The notes beneath the pieces were generated by a model. The model saw only the letters and a program-made list of their open reading frames with translations, was not told the origin of the DNA and did no database searches. A program made the position numbers and the translations under genes. Below, in pieces: positions 1-8,694 of a DNA stretch of 53,240 nucleotides (its first letter is position 1; each line of letters opens with the position of its first letter). The stretch spans positions 1 through 53,240 of the forward strand of contig DASSBN010000045.1 of the NCBI GenBank assembly GCA_035698665.1, given 5' to 3'. The stretch is from DATEOR01 sp035698665 (GTDB lineage Bacteria; Actinomycetota; Thermoleophilia; Gaiellales; Gaiellaceae).

Positions 1-1
1 C

Positions 2-613
2 CCGTTGCGGCCCGAGGACGAGCCGGCCGCGCGCGAGGCGGCGCTCGCCCTGGCCGACCGGGTCGGCTCCGAGCTCGAGCTGCCCGTCTTCCTCTACGCG
101 CGGCTCGCGGAGGATCGCCGCGAGCCCGCGTTCTTCCGGCGCGGGGGTCCCGAGGAGCTCCAGCGGCGCATCGACTCCGGTGAGCTTGCGCCCGACCGAG
201 GGCCGGCGAAGCTCCATCCGACCGCCGGAGGCGTTCTCGTCGGCGTCCGCCGGCCGCTGATCGCGTTCAACGTGAACCTGCGCGGCGCGTCCGTCGAGAC
301 AGCCCGGGAGATCGCCTCGCTCGTCCGCGAGCGCGACGGCGGCTTCCCCGGCGTGCGCGCCCTCGGGCTCGACCTGCCGAATGCGGGCCTCGTCCAGGTG
401 AGCATGAACGTGACCGACTGGGAGGCTGCCGCGCTGCACACGATCGTGGCGACGATCGCCTCGGAGGCCGAGGCTCGCGGCGCCGAGGTCGCGGGGAGCG
501 AGCTCGTCGGTCTCATGCCGGCGGGTGCCGCCGTGGAGGCGGCGGGCCGCCTGCTCAGGATCGAAGGCTTCGACTCGCGCCGCGTCCTCGAGCTGCGCCT
601 GCTCGACGACTGA
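2..613 (+). CDS. Glutamate formimidoyltransferase, 5'-truncated by window edge
   Basis: About 203 C-terminal residues of the formimidoyltransferase domain of the FTCD family; the start lies upstream of the window. The enzyme moves the formimino group of N-formimino-L-glutamate to tetrahydrofolate, the last step of one route of histidine breakdown. Supporting blocks are IAFNVNL, GGFPGVRALGLDL, VQVSMNVTD and GSELVGLMP, all typical of the family's second half. The cyclodeaminase domain is absent, because the protein stops right after the transferase domain. It lies 2 kb from hutH-hutU-hutI, so this organism probably clears formiminoglutamate by folate transfer rather than by HutG hydrolysis. Its last 59 bases overlap the end of the convergent MFS gene. 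Confidence 0.85.
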   Translation, partial: PLRPEDEPAAREAALALADRVGSELELPVFLYARLAEDRREPAFFRRGGPEELQRRIDSGELAPDRGPAKLHPTAGGVLVGVRRPLIAFNVNLRGASVETAREIASLVRERDGGFPGVRALGLDLPNAGLVQVSMNVTDWEAAALHTIVATIASEAEARGAEVAGSELVGLMPAGAAVEAAGRLLRIEGFDSRRVLELRLLDD

Positions 614-1880
614 GCACGAGCGCGACCGCGGCTCCTCCGATTCCGACGATGGGCGCGGCGAGCGCGGCTGCGACGAAGATCGGGCGCGGCGGGAAGAAGG
701 CGAAGAGCGGCGAGACAAAGATGAGCCCGGTCGCGTGGGCACCGCGATGGACGAGCCCGATGAGCCCCATCACACGGCCCAGAACTCGATCCGGCACCTG
801 CTCCTGCGCGGCGGAGTTCAGCAGCACGATCGATGACCCCTGGCCGACCCCGGCGCACAGGGCGCCGATGATCGCGACGCCGACGCTCCCTGCGAGACCC
901 ATGAGGAGGTAGGCCGGCAGGTAGAGCGTCCAGGCGAAGAGGCTCGCATACGCCTTCCGTCTGACCGGACGGCGCGCCAGGTAGACGCCGCCGGCGATCG
1001 AGCCGACGGCATAGCCGACCATGACGAGCGAGAACCCTCCCGCCCCGTGTCCCAGCTCGCTCCGGACGAGCTCCGGGACGCCGACCATCCACGTGCCGGA
1101 CTCGATCGTGATCGCCACGCCGAGAGCCGCGACAGCGACCGCGAGGACCGGCAGCAAGGCGAGGGCGTTGAGCCCCTCCTTGACCTGAGACCAGGCGGTG
1201 CCTTGCGGCAACGCCGCCGCAGGACGCGGGTGGATCCTCGAGATCAGCGCGGCCGAGACGAAGAACGTCGCGGCGTTGATAGCGAAGAGGACACTCAGCG
1301 GCGTGAAGATGAGGAGCCCTGCGGCGAGCGCCCAACCGCCGACGTTGATGGCATCCGCACTGGCGCGCACGAGTGCGTTTGCCTCCTGAACGTGCGACCG
1401 GCCGACGAGAGCGGGCAGGAGCGCGCCGTACGCAGGGTCGAAGTAGCTCGTTGCCGCGGTGAGCAGGAAGGCCGCGAGCACGAGCGCCCAGAGCGGGAGG
1501 TGGCCTGCGAGCCCAGCGACGGCGACCGGCACGAGGACTGCGCCGCGAACAAGATCCATCGCGATCATCGTCCGGCGTCGCTCGACCCGGTCGGCGAGCA
1601 GACCGCCGTGAAGGCCGAACAGGAGCGCCGGGACGCTGTCCGCGAGCCTGACGACGAGGACACCGGCCGGCCCCGCGACCTCGAGCGCGAACCACATCAG
1701 CGCGATGTACTGGAAGGCGTAGCCGAGTTCGCTCGTGGCGATCGCGGCGTATGTCAGCCGGAAGTCCCGTAGGCGAAGGAGGTGGAGAGCGCCCTTCGGC
1801 GGCCGGCGATCGGCGTGCGGGAGAGCTTCCTCCGGATCCGCGGTCAGTACATCGGCCAGAACTGTCTCCAGGCGCTCCAC
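555..1880 (-). CDS. MFS transporter (EntS/MFS_3-like exporter)
   Basis: 441 residues with alternating hydrophobic segments matching about 12 membrane helices. It contains the MFS loop 2-3 motif GGLLADRVERRR near residue 90 and an N-terminal LLRLRDFRLTY entry typical of the MFS_3/enterobactin-exporter group. Substrate unknown. The ATG at 1880 is the only plausible canonical start before the first helix; it overlaps the 3' end of the M55 peptidase gene by 37 bases, implying co-transcription and translational coupling. The C-terminal tail is Arg/Ala/Gly-rich and overlaps the convergent formimidoyltransferase gene. Position beside a D-aminopeptidase and the hut genes suggests peptide or amino-acid handling, but that is only inference. 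Confidence 0.85.
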   Translation of the reverse strand: MERLETVLADVLTADPEEALPHADRRPPKGALHLLRLRDFRLTYAAIATSELGYAFQYIALMWFALEVAGPAGVLVVRLADSVPALLFGLHGGLLADRVERRRTMIAMDLVRGAVLVPVAVAGLAGHLPLWALVLAAFLLTAATSYFDPAYGALLPALVGRSHVQEANALVRASADAINVGGWALAAGLLIFTPLSVLFAINAATFFVSAALISRIHPRPAAALPQGTAWSQVKEGLNALALLPVLAVAVAALGVAITIESGTWMVGVPELVRSELGHGAGGFSLVMVGYAVGSIAGGVYLARRPVRRKAYASLFAWTLYLPAYLLMGLAGSVGVAIIGALCAGVGQGSSIVLLNSAAQEQVPDRVLGRVMGLIGLVHRGAHATGLIFVSPLFAFFPPRPIFVAAALAAPIVGIGGAAVALVLSRRAGAARGRGASRSLRS

Positions 1881-2659
1881 CAGTCGTCTGCCCTCGAGAC
1901 GAGGCGGCGGCCATCGAGAATCTCGACGCCGTGCCGGGAGCGATAGGGCTCGACGAGGTGCGACCCCATCAGGTCGACCTCGATCTCGCAGGGATTTCCG
2001 GGGTCGTAGGGCGCCACCGCACTCACATCTGCAAGTGCCCGCTTGGCGCCGTCTTCGATCATCTCGCGGGCTCGCTGGGGCGCGATATTGCGCGCGCTCG
2101 TACGCCCGAGCCCCTGCTTGACAGCGACGGTCGTGAGTCCCTCCCCGAGGAGCTCACGGCTCTCGCGGCAGACCGCGTCGTCTCCGGTAACGAGGAGCAC
2201 CGGACACCCGAAGGTGCCGCACAGGGCAGCGTTGATCCCCGTCTCGCCGACCGGCGTCCCGTTGAACCGCAGCTCGTAGATGTCGGAGCCCGAGATGGTG
2301 TGGTTGAGGACGCCGTCGGCGACGCCCGCGCGCGCATGCATCCCGATGAAGAGCGCCGCGTCGCAGCCCTCCTCGAGGAAGCCCGTGTACTCCGTCCACT
2401 CGTTCTGGACGACCCATTCGCACCGGGGATCGAGCTCTTCGGGGAGAAGCGAGTTGAAGTTCCAGCCTTTCCCCGCCCCGTGGCAGTCCATCACGACGAC
2501 CTCGGTCGCGCCCCCGGCGCAGGCACCCCGCACGGCGGCGTTGATCTCCTCGGTGTAGAGGCGCCGCGCCTCCTCGAAGAGCGATTCGCCGCCGTCGCCC
2601 TGCTGCGACTTGACGACGCCCGAGACCCCTTCGATGTCGCTGATGACGTGCACTCGCAT
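1844..2659 (-). CDS. M55 family D-aminopeptidase (DppA-like)
   Basis: 271 residues. Zinc peptidase family M55, whose known member DppA of Bacillus subtilis releases N-terminal D-amino acids from peptides such as D-Ala-D-Ala. Candidate zinc ligands match the DppA spacing: D8 and E10 in SDIEGVSG, H60 in MDCHGAG, H108 in GMHA and E139 in VGETG. The ATG at 2659 is preceded by a good Shine-Dalgarno sequence (AAGGAGCG, about 2665-2672), unlike most first genes here. It is divergent from hutH across a 56-base gap, and the MFS transporter gene follows with overlap. A role in recycling cell-wall D-peptides is plausible but not shown. Confidence 0.88.
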   Translation of the reverse strand: MRVHVISDIEGVSGVVKSQQGDGGESLFEEARRLYTEEINAAVRGACAGGATEVVVMDCHGAGKGWNFNSLLPEELDPRCEWVVQNEWTEYTGFLEEGCDAALFIGMHARAGVADGVLNHTISGSDIYELRFNGTPVGETGINAALCGTFGCPVLLVTGDDAVCRESRELLGEGLTTVAVKQGLGRTSARNIAPQRAREMIEDGAKRALADVSAVAPYDPGNPCEIEVDLMGSHLVEPYRSRHGVEILDGRRLVSRADDWWSAWRQFWPMY

Positions 2660-2697
2660 TCGCGCTCCTTCCTGCGGCCGGAACCGGAGCCCGGCGC

Positions 2698-2703
2698 GTT
2701 CTA
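2698..2703 (-). promoter_or_regulatory. Possible -10 box for the M55 peptidase unit
   Basis: On the minus strand this reads TAGAAC, overlapping the plus-strand TAGACT of hutH. A start about 7 nt downstream would leave a roughly 30-nt leader carrying the Shine-Dalgarno sequence. The last base departs from TANNNT, so support is weak. Confidence 0.3.
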
Positions 2704-2707
2704 GACT
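2702..2707 (+). promoter_or_regulatory. -10 box TAGACT, leaderless hutH
   Basis: TAGACT lies 8 nt before the hutH ATG (2716), so a transcript starting at the usual distance would begin at or next to the start codon. No Shine-Dalgarno sequence is visible. The same motif recurs before many other first genes in the window. Confidence 0.6.
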
Positions 2708-2715
2708 TGCTCGCG

Positions 2716-4263
2716 ATGGCCGTCGCCACCGGAGTCCTCTTGAACGGAGACGATCTCACGATCGACGACGTCTGGTCGGTCGCGGTCGAGAGAACGCCCG
2801 CCTCGCTCTCGGACGATGGACGATCGCGGATGGCCGCGGCGCGCGAGCTGGTCGATCGTGCCGCCTCGGAGTCCTCCGGCGAGCACACGTACGGCATCAA
2901 CACGGGTTTCGGCCGCTTCGTCTCCAAGGCGATCCCGCCCGAGCTCTCGGAGGAGCTTCAGCTCCGCCTGCTCCGTAGCCACGCGTGCGGGGTGGGGGAG
3001 CCGTATCCGGACGAGGTCGTGCGCGCGGCGATGGTGTTGCGGGCGAACGCGCTCGCCAAGGGCTTCTCCGGGGCGCGCGTCGAGACCGTCGAGCTCCTCC
3101 TCGAATGTCTGAACAGAGGCGTGCTGCCCCTGGTGCCGAGCCGAGGCTCGGTCGGCGCGTCCGGCGATCTCGCTCCGCTCGCGCATCTCGCGCTCCCGCT
3201 CGTGGGCGAGGGGTCGGCCAACTACGACGGCGAGCTCCTCGCGGGGGCGGATGCGCTCGCGCGCGCCGGCCTCGAGCCCGTGCGACTGCAGGCGAAGGAA
3301 GGGCTTTCGCTCGTCAACGGGACGCAGTTCATGGGCGCCGTCGGCGCCCTCGGGCTCGTGCGCGCCCGGCGCATCGCGAAGACCGCCGACATCGCCTGCG
3401 CGCTGTCCGTCGAGGCGCTGCAAGGCTCGCGCGTCAGCTTCATGCCGGAGATCCAGGCGCTGCGACCGCTTGCGGGCCAGGCCGCCGCTGCGGCGAACGT
3501 CACGCGCCTCCTCGACGGGTCGGCGATCATCGAGGCACACCGCTGGTGCGACAAGGTGCAGGACGCCTACTCGCTTCGCTGCGCGCCTCAGGTGCACGGC
3601 GCCAGCCGGGATCTCCTCGCGTACGTCGAGCAGACGGTCGCCGTCGAGGTCAACGCGGCGACGGACAACCCCCTCGTCCTCGTCGACAGGGGCGAGCTCG
3701 TCTCGAACGGCAACTTCCACGGCCAGCCCGTGGCCCTCGCGCTCGATTCGATGGCGCTTGCCGTCGCCGAGCTCGCGTCGATCTCCGAGCGCCGTGTGGA
3801 GCGGCTCGTCAACCCGTCCCTTTCGGACGGTCTGCCCGCCTTCCTCACGCACGACGGCGGGCTCAACTCCGGGTTCATGATCCCGCAGTACGTGGCTGCC
3901 GCGCTCGTGAGCGAGAACAAGGTCCTGTGCCATCCCGCCTCCGTAGACTCGATTCCGACGAGTGCCGGCCAGGAGGACCACGTCTCGATGGGGAACACGG
4001 CCGGCCTGAAGTGCTGGGCCGTGCTCGGGAACGTCGAGCGAGCGCTCGCGATCGAGCTTCTCGCTGCGGCGCAGGGAGTGGAGTTCCTCGCGCCACTCGA
4101 GCCAGGCGCGGGCGCGCGGGCGGCACACGACTTCGTCCGCTCGCTCTCGCCGACGGTCATGGAGGACAGGACGCTCGCGCCGGACATCGAGCTCGTCGCC
4201 TCGGCGATTCGTTCGGGCGACCTCGTGGCAGCCGTGGAATCCGAGGTCGGTGAGCTCGCGTGA
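2716..4263 (+). CDS. hutH: Histidine ammonia-lyase
   Basis: 515 residues, usual family length. Converts L-histidine to trans-urocanate and ammonia, the first step of histidine degradation in the cytoplasm. The electrophilic MIO cofactor forms from the Ala-Ser-Gly triplet at residues 148-150 within GSVGASGDLAPLAH. Other family blocks are YGINTGFG near residue 59, VNGTQFM, NGNFHGQP and TSAGQEDHVSMG. The ATG at 2716 is preferred over the in-frame TTG at 2707 because TAGACT ends at 2707, which makes the ATG the natural start of a leaderless mRNA. The stop overlaps the GTG start of hutU (GTGA), so hutH, hutU and hutI form an operon. Confidence 0.96.
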   Translation: MAVATGVLLNGDDLTIDDVWSVAVERTPASLSDDGRSRMAAARELVDRAASESSGEHTYGINTGFGRFVSKAIPPELSEELQLRLLRSHACGVGEPYPDEVVRAAMVLRANALAKGFSGARVETVELLLECLNRGVLPLVPSRGSVGASGDLAPLAHLALPLVGEGSANYDGELLAGADALARAGLEPVRLQAKEGLSLVNGTQFMGAVGALGLVRARRIAKTADIACALSVEALQGSRVSFMPEIQALRPLAGQAAAAANVTRLLDGSAIIEAHRWCDKVQDAYSLRCAPQVHGASRDLLAYVEQTVAVEVNAATDNPLVLVDRGELVSNGNFHGQPVALALDSMALAVAELASISERRVERLVNPSLSDGLPAFLTHDGGLNSGFMIPQYVAAALVSENKVLCHPASVDSIPTSAGQEDHVSMGNTAGLKCWAVLGNVERALAIELLAAAQGVEFLAPLEPGAGARAAHDFVRSLSPTVMEDRTLAPDIELVASAIRSGDLVAAVESEVGELA

Positions 4264-5954
4264 GCGTCCGCGAGGTCGACGCGGTCGTCGAGGAGCTTTG
4301 CGGCAACCTCGGCACGATCCGCGCCCCGCGCGGACAGACGCTGAACGCGCGTTCCTGGCAGACGGAAGCGCCGCTTCGGATGCTCCTCAACAACCTCGAC
4401 CGGGAGGTGGCCGAGAAGCCGGAGGAGCTCATCGTCTACGGCGGCTCGGGCAAGGCCGCACGAAACCACGACGCCTTGAAGGCACTCGTGCGCTCTTTGC
4501 TCGCTCTTGGCGAAGACGAGACGCTTTTGGTGCAAAGCGGCAAGCCGGTTGGCGTCTTCCGCACGCATCCGGGCGCGCCGCGTGTCCTGATCGCGAATTC
4601 GCTGCTCGTCCCGCGCTGGGCGACCTGGGACGAGTTCAGGCGCCTCGAGGCGCTCGGGCTCACCATGTTCGGCCAGATGACCGCCGGGAGCTGGATCTAC
4701 ATCGGCACCCAGGGGATCCTCCAGGGCACGTACCAGACCTTCGCCGCCGCAGGGGAGAAGCACTTCGGCTCGCCGGACCTGCGCGGAAAGACGATCCTCA
4801 CCGCCGGCCTGGGAGGGATGGGTGGCGCCCAGCCGCTCGCCGCGACGATGACCGGGGCGGCGATTCTCTGCATCGAGGTCGACCCCGCGCGGATCGAGCG
4901 CCGGATCGAGACGCGCTACCTCGACGAAAGGGCCGAGTCCCTCGAGGATGCGCTCGCGCGCGTACGCGCCGCCGCGGACGAGGGCCGCGCGCTCTCGGTG
5001 GGGTTGCTCGGGAATGCGGCCGAGATCGTCCCGAAGCTTGCGGCTCGCGGAGAGCATTTCGACTTCGTCACCGACCAGACCGCCGCGCACGACCCTCTGA
5101 ACGGCTACGTGCCCGCCGGGCTCTCGGTGGAGGAGGCCGACCGCCTGCGCGCAGACGACCCGGACGAATATCTGCGCCGCGCCTCGGAGTCCATCGCCCG
5201 CCACGTCGAGGGCATGCTCTCCTACGTCCGGGCCGGGAGCTATGTTTTCGACTATGGCAACAACCTCAGAGGGGAGGCAGAACAGGCCGGCGTAAAGGAG
5301 GCGTTCTCATATCCGGGCTTTGTCCCGGCCTATATCCGGCCGCTCTTCTGTCGCGGCATCGGGCCCTTCCGCTGGGCCGTGCTATCGGGCGATCCGGAGG
5401 ACATCGCAGCGATCGACGGGGCGCTGCGGGGTCTTTTCCCGGACGACCGGCTCCTCCAGCGGTGGCTCGACCTCGCACCCGAGCGCGTGGCGTTTCAGGG
5501 CCTGCCCGCGAGGATCTGCTGGCTCGGCTACGGCGACCGCGCCAGGGCCGGCCTCGCGATCAACGATCTCGTTCGCTCCGGTCAGGTCTCGGCTCCGGTC
5601 GTCATCGGCCGCGACCACCTCGACTCGGGCTCGGTCGCCTCGCCCTACCGGGAGACCGAGGCGATGGCCGACGGCTCCGATGCCATCGCGGACTGGCCGA
5701 TCCTCAACGCGCTCGTGAACACCGCGGCCGGCGCGACGTGGGTCAGCGTCCATCACGGCGGGGGCGTGGGGATCGGCAACGCCATCCACGCGGGGATGGT
5801 CGTGGTCGCCGACGGCACGGACGAGGCGGCCGAGCGGCTCGAGCGGGTGCTGACCACGGATCCGGGTACCGGCGTTCTTCGCCACCTCGACGCCGGCTAC
5901 GACGAGGCGAAGGAGGCGGCGCGCGAGCACGGCCTCGAAGTGCCCGGCTCCTAG
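4260..5954 (+). CDS. hutU: Urocanate hydratase
   Basis: 564 residues, normal for urocanase. Converts urocanate to 4-imidazolone-5-propionate using tightly bound NAD+ as an electrophile. Diagnostic blocks: YGGSGKAARN near residue 60, MTAGSWIYIGTQGILQGTY near 140, the dinucleotide-binding GLGGMGGAQP near 185, FDYGNN, and the C-terminal VSVHHGGGVGIGNAIHAG. A Cys in ARICWLGYGDRAR sits where the conserved active-site cysteine region lies. The GTG start shares bases with the hutH stop (GTGA), indicating coupled translation. It is followed after 7 bases by hutI. Confidence 0.96.
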   Translation: MSVREVDAVVEELCGNLGTIRAPRGQTLNARSWQTEAPLRMLLNNLDREVAEKPEELIVYGGSGKAARNHDALKALVRSLLALGEDETLLVQSGKPVGVFRTHPGAPRVLIANSLLVPRWATWDEFRRLEALGLTMFGQMTAGSWIYIGTQGILQGTYQTFAAAGEKHFGSPDLRGKTILTAGLGGMGGAQPLAATMTGAAILCIEVDPARIERRIETRYLDERAESLEDALARVRAAADEGRALSVGLLGNAAEIVPKLAARGEHFDFVTDQTAAHDPLNGYVPAGLSVEEADRLRADDPDEYLRRASESIARHVEGMLSYVRAGSYVFDYGNNLRGEAEQAGVKEAFSYPGFVPAYIRPLFCRGIGPFRWAVLSGDPEDIAAIDGALRGLFPDDRLLQRWLDLAPERVAFQGLPARICWLGYGDRARAGLAINDLVRSGQVSAPVVIGRDHLDSGSVASPYRETEAMADGSDAIADWPILNALVNTAAGATWVSVHHGGGVGIGNAIHAGMVVVADGTDEAAERLERVLTTDPGTGVLRHLDAGYDEAKEAAREHGLEVPGS

Positions 5955-5961
5955 CCGTCGC

Positions 5962-7176
5962 GTGGCGACGCTGCTGATCCGCGACCTCGCGCAGGCCGTC
6001 TCGCCGGCAGGAACCGGCGCGCCGCTTCGCGGGCGCGAAGCGATGCGCTCCGTGGACGTCGTCGAGGACGCGTTCATTCTCTGCGAGGAGGGCCGGATCT
6101 CGGCGGTTGGGCGCATGCGGGATCTCGAGCCCCTCGACGGCGACGTGGAGGAGCTGGACGGCAGCGGCTGCGCCGCAATCCCAGGGCTCGTCGACTGCCA
6201 CACGCACGCGGTCTTCGCGGGATCCCGTGCGCAGGAGTTCGAGCTCCGATCCGGTGGCGCGTCCTACGAGGAGCTGCACGCTGCGGGAGGCGGGATCCTC
6301 TCGACCGTCGAGGCCACGCGCGCGGCGGACGAAGAGGGCCTGCGCGCTGCCCTCGCCCTGCATCGCGGCTGGATGCTCGCCTCCGGGACGACCACCTTCG
6401 AGGCGAAGTCCGGCTACGGGCTCGATCACGACACGGAGCTGGCGATGCTGCGGATCGTCCGCGACGCGGGCGGCATTCCGACGTGGCTCGGCGCGCACGC
6501 CGTTCCGCGGGAGTTCGAGGATGCCGACGCCTACCTCGACTTCGCGCTCGCCGAGGTGCTGCCGGAGGCGGCGGTGATCGCCGAGGCGGCCGATGTCTTC
6601 CTCGAGCGCGAGGCCTTCGACGCCGGCCAGGCGAGGCGCTACCTCGAGGCCTGCCGCGACGCCGGCTTGCGCCTTCGCCTGCACGCGGATCAGTTCACCG
6701 AAGCGGGAGGCGTACCGCTCGCCGTCGAGCTCGGCGCCGTGAGCGTCGACCACCTCGAAGCGACGGGCGAAGACGGCGCTCGCCGACTCGGCCAGAGCGA
6801 CGTCGCGGCCGTCCTGCTCCCCGTCGCGGCGCTCGTCCTCGGCCGCCCGATGCCTCCGGCACGCACTCTGATCGACGAGGGGGCGATCGTCGCGCTCGCG
6901 ACCGACTTCAACCCCGGCAGCGCGTTCTGCGAGAGCCTCCCGCTCGTGTGCGCGCTCGCCTGCACGCAGATGCAGATGAGCCCGGCCGAGGCCCTCGCTG
7001 CCTGCACGGTGAACGCGGCCCATGTCCTGGGCCGCGCCGACCGCGCCGGTCGACTCGCGCCCGGCTACGACGCCGACATCGTCCTCCTCGACGCCTCCGA
7101 CTGGCGCTACCTCGCCTACCACCTCGGCGGCAACCATGTCGCCCAGGTCATCCAGGGCGGCGTGCCCGCGGCATAA
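5962..7176 (+). CDS. hutI: Imidazolonepropionase
   Basis: 404 residues, amidohydrolase superfamily. Opens the imidazolone ring of 4-imidazolone-5-propionate to give N-formimino-L-glutamate. Metal-site motif DCHTHAVFAGSR is near residue 77; the family's GGGILSTVEATR, KSGYGLD, HADQFTE and DFNPGS blocks are all present. The GTG at 5962 is chosen because it follows hutU by 7 bases and leaves the usual N-terminal beta domain. Third gene of the hut operon; its product is the substrate of the formimidoyltransferase at the window's left edge. Confidence 0.96.
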   Translation: MATLLIRDLAQAVSPAGTGAPLRGREAMRSVDVVEDAFILCEEGRISAVGRMRDLEPLDGDVEELDGSGCAAIPGLVDCHTHAVFAGSRAQEFELRSGGASYEELHAAGGGILSTVEATRAADEEGLRAALALHRGWMLASGTTTFEAKSGYGLDHDTELAMLRIVRDAGGIPTWLGAHAVPREFEDADAYLDFALAEVLPEAAVIAEAADVFLEREAFDAGQARRYLEACRDAGLRLRLHADQFTEAGGVPLAVELGAVSVDHLEATGEDGARRLGQSDVAAVLLPVAALVLGRPMPPARTLIDEGAIVALATDFNPGSAFCESLPLVCALACTQMQMSPAEALAACTVNAAHVLGRADRAGRLAPGYDADIVLLDASDWRYLAYHLGGNHVAQVIQGGVPAA

Positions 7177-7177
7177 T
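7172..7177 (+). promoter_or_regulatory. Possible -10 box CATAAT overlapping hutI stop
   Basis: CATAAT lies 6 nt before the ATG at 7184 and contains the hutI TAA stop codon (7174-7176). It matches TATAAT at five of six positions but departs from the TANNNT pattern at position 1, so support is weaker than for the other boxes. Confidence 0.35.
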
Positions 7178-7183
7178 CGGCCC

Positions 7184-7576
7184 ATGCCGAGCCGCAAGCA
7201 GCGCCGCCGCCGCGAGAAGCTCCAGCGTCACGAGTACGAGTACGTCATCGAGACGGAGGACGGGGAGGAGATCCCGGTCGAGAAGCCGGTCGCTCCCGCG
7301 AAAGCTGTCTCCAAGGGCTCGGCGCGCCCCGCGGCCCAGCGCGGGGGACGGGAGGTCCCGAAGCCCTCGATGGGACGGGTCTTCAAGCGGACGGCGATCT
7401 TCGCGCCGCTGATTCTCGTCGTCGTCTTCTGGACCGGGGGCGATTCGACGACCGCCTCCAAGATCTTCACGGGCGTCACGCTGATCGCGTTCTTCATCCC
7501 GTTCAGCTACCTGGTCGACTCGATCATGTACCGGGTCTATCTACGGCGGCAGCAGGGCGGCGCGGGCTCCGGCTAG
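7184..7576 (+). CDS. Small membrane protein, unknown function
   Basis: 130 residues. The N-terminus is strongly basic (KQRRRREKLQRH), followed by an acidic patch, an Ala/Pro/Lys-rich linker, and two predicted membrane helices at about 71-83 and 94-113. The C-terminus is basic, so both ends are probably cytoplasmic. I do not recognise a named family. It sits 7 bases after hutI and directly abuts the methyltransferase gene, which starts at the base after its stop, so the two are probably co-transcribed. Confidence 0.7.
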   Translation: MPSRKQRRRREKLQRHEYEYVIETEDGEEIPVEKPVAPAKAVSKGSARPAAQRGGREVPKPSMGRVFKRTAIFAPLILVVVFWTGGDSTTASKIFTGVTLIAFFIPFSYLVDSIMYRVYLRRQQGGAGSG

Positions 7577-8323
7577 TTGGACCGAGACGACTTCACCGCG
7601 ATCGCCCACGAGGGGCTCGCGTTCATGAACCCGCTCGCCGAGGAGGACGTCGACGAGATGATCGAGGCGCTCGACCTCGAGCCCGGCGCGCATGTCCTCG
7701 ACCTCGGCTGCGGAAAGGCGGAGATCCTGCTCCGGATCGTCGAGCGCTATCCGGACGTCCGCGCGACGGGGCTCGACAACTCGCCGGCGATCCTGGCCGA
7801 GGCGCGCCGGCAGGCCGAGGAGCGCGTTCCCGAGGCGAAGGTCGCGCTGCTCGAGGAGGACGTCCGCGAGTACGCCCCCGAGCCGGGCTCGTACGACCTG
7901 GTCGTCAGCACCGGAGGCATCTCGTTCCGTGGAGGAGTGGGAGGGACGCTCGCCGTCCTGTCCGGCTACGCCGCCCCGGGCGGGAAGCTTCTCTTCGGGG
8001 AGGGCTACTGGCGCGAGGAGCCGTCTGCGGAGTACCTCGTCGCCCTCGGCGCCGCCCGCGAGGAGCTGCGTGACTACGAAGGGACGATCGAGGCGGCGGC
8101 GGAGGCGGGGCTCGACCTCAAGCGAGCTGTCACGAGCAGCGTCGAGGACTGGGACGCCTACGAGGACGCGTGGGCTCGAAACGGCGAGCGCTACGCCGAG
8201 AAGCACGAAGGCGAGGAAGGAGTCGCCGAGCTGCGCGAGTGGATCGCCAACGGCCGTGCCCGCTACCGCGACCTCGGCGGCCGCGAGGCGCTCGGCTTCG
8301 GACTCTTCCTCTTCGAGCGCTAG
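7577..8323 (+). CDS. Class I SAM-dependent methyltransferase
   Basis: 248 residues. S-adenosylmethionine-binding Rossmann fold with motif I VLDLGCGKAEIL near residue 39 and motif II ATGLDNSPAIL near 63. The acidic loop DLVVSTGGISF takes the place of motif IV. The C-terminal half is charged and helical. Substrate cannot be told from sequence; family relatives act on small molecules, lipids or proteins. The start is TTG, placed immediately after the TAG of the small membrane protein gene with no gap, so translation is probably coupled. It converges on the cupin gene. Confidence 0.82.
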   Translation: MDRDDFTAIAHEGLAFMNPLAEEDVDEMIEALDLEPGAHVLDLGCGKAEILLRIVERYPDVRATGLDNSPAILAEARRQAEERVPEAKVALLEEDVREYAPEPGSYDLVVSTGGISFRGGVGGTLAVLSGYAAPGGKLLFGEGYWREEPSAEYLVALGAAREELRDYEGTIEAAAEAGLDLKRAVTSSVEDWDAYEDAWARNGERYAEKHEGEEGVAELREWIANGRARYRDLGGREALGFGLFLFER

Positions 8324-8337
8324 AGGCCGCTAGCCTC
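8323..8337. terminator. Short inverted repeat between convergent genes
   Basis: GAGGC (8323-8327) and GCCTC (8333-8337) are separated by 5 bases, at the junction of the convergent methyltransferase and cupin genes. There is no T-run, so a bidirectional terminator is only a guess. Confidence 0.25.
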
Positions 8338-8665
8338 CGCTGCCGCGGAAATGCCCTGGCCCCGGCCAGGGCGCGAGGAGAAGCAAGATCTTCGCGCCCC
8401 CTTCGCTCGAGACCGCGTGGCGCTCGTCGGGCTCGAAGTGGGCCAGCGTTCCCGCCGGAGCCTCGACCTCGCCGTCCGCGTTCGCAATCACGACGGCGCC
8501 GTCGACGACGAAGAGCCAGGCATGCTCCTTGACCTGGTGATCTCCCAGCTCCTGGCCGGGGTCGAGGCCGATCAGGACTGCGCGCGCCTCGTCCTCGCTC
8601 TTCAGGACGACCGGCGAGCGGGTTCCGGTGGGAGTCTCGATCTCGGGGAGGCGCCAGCTCTCCAT
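8330..8665 (-). CDS. Small cupin-domain protein
   Basis: 111 residues forming a single cupin barrel. GQELGDHQVKEHAWLFVVDG near residue 36 resembles cupin motif 1, with two His but a spacing that departs from the canonical HxH; AGTLAHFEPDERHAV near 70 resembles motif 2. Such small cupins bind metals or small ligands, and the function here is unknown. The ATG at 8665 is 8 nt from a minus-strand TAGACT box with no Shine-Dalgarno sequence. It is divergent from the metallo-hydrolase/hisS/aspS operon with back-to-back promoter elements. Confidence 0.8.
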   Translation of the reverse strand: MESWRLPEIETPTGTRSPVVLKSEDEARAVLIGLDPGQELGDHQVKEHAWLFVVDGAVVIANADGEVEAPAGTLAHFEPDERHAVSSEGGAKILLLLAPWPGPGHFRGSGG

Positions 8666-8673
8666 GGCGCGCC

Positions 8674-8679
8674 AGTCTA
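8674..8679 (-). promoter_or_regulatory. -10 box TAGACT, leaderless cupin gene
   Basis: Minus-strand TAGACT, 8 nt from the cupin ATG. Only 15 bases separate it from the identical plus-strand box of the divergent metallo-hydrolase gene. Confidence 0.6.
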
Positions 8680-8694
8680 ACGCCGACGCGCCGT

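Noticed and set aside
2707..2715. TTG at 2707 as the hutH start
   Set aside because: It would add only three residues and its first base is the last base of the TAGACT box; the ATG at 2716 fits the leaderless spacing.
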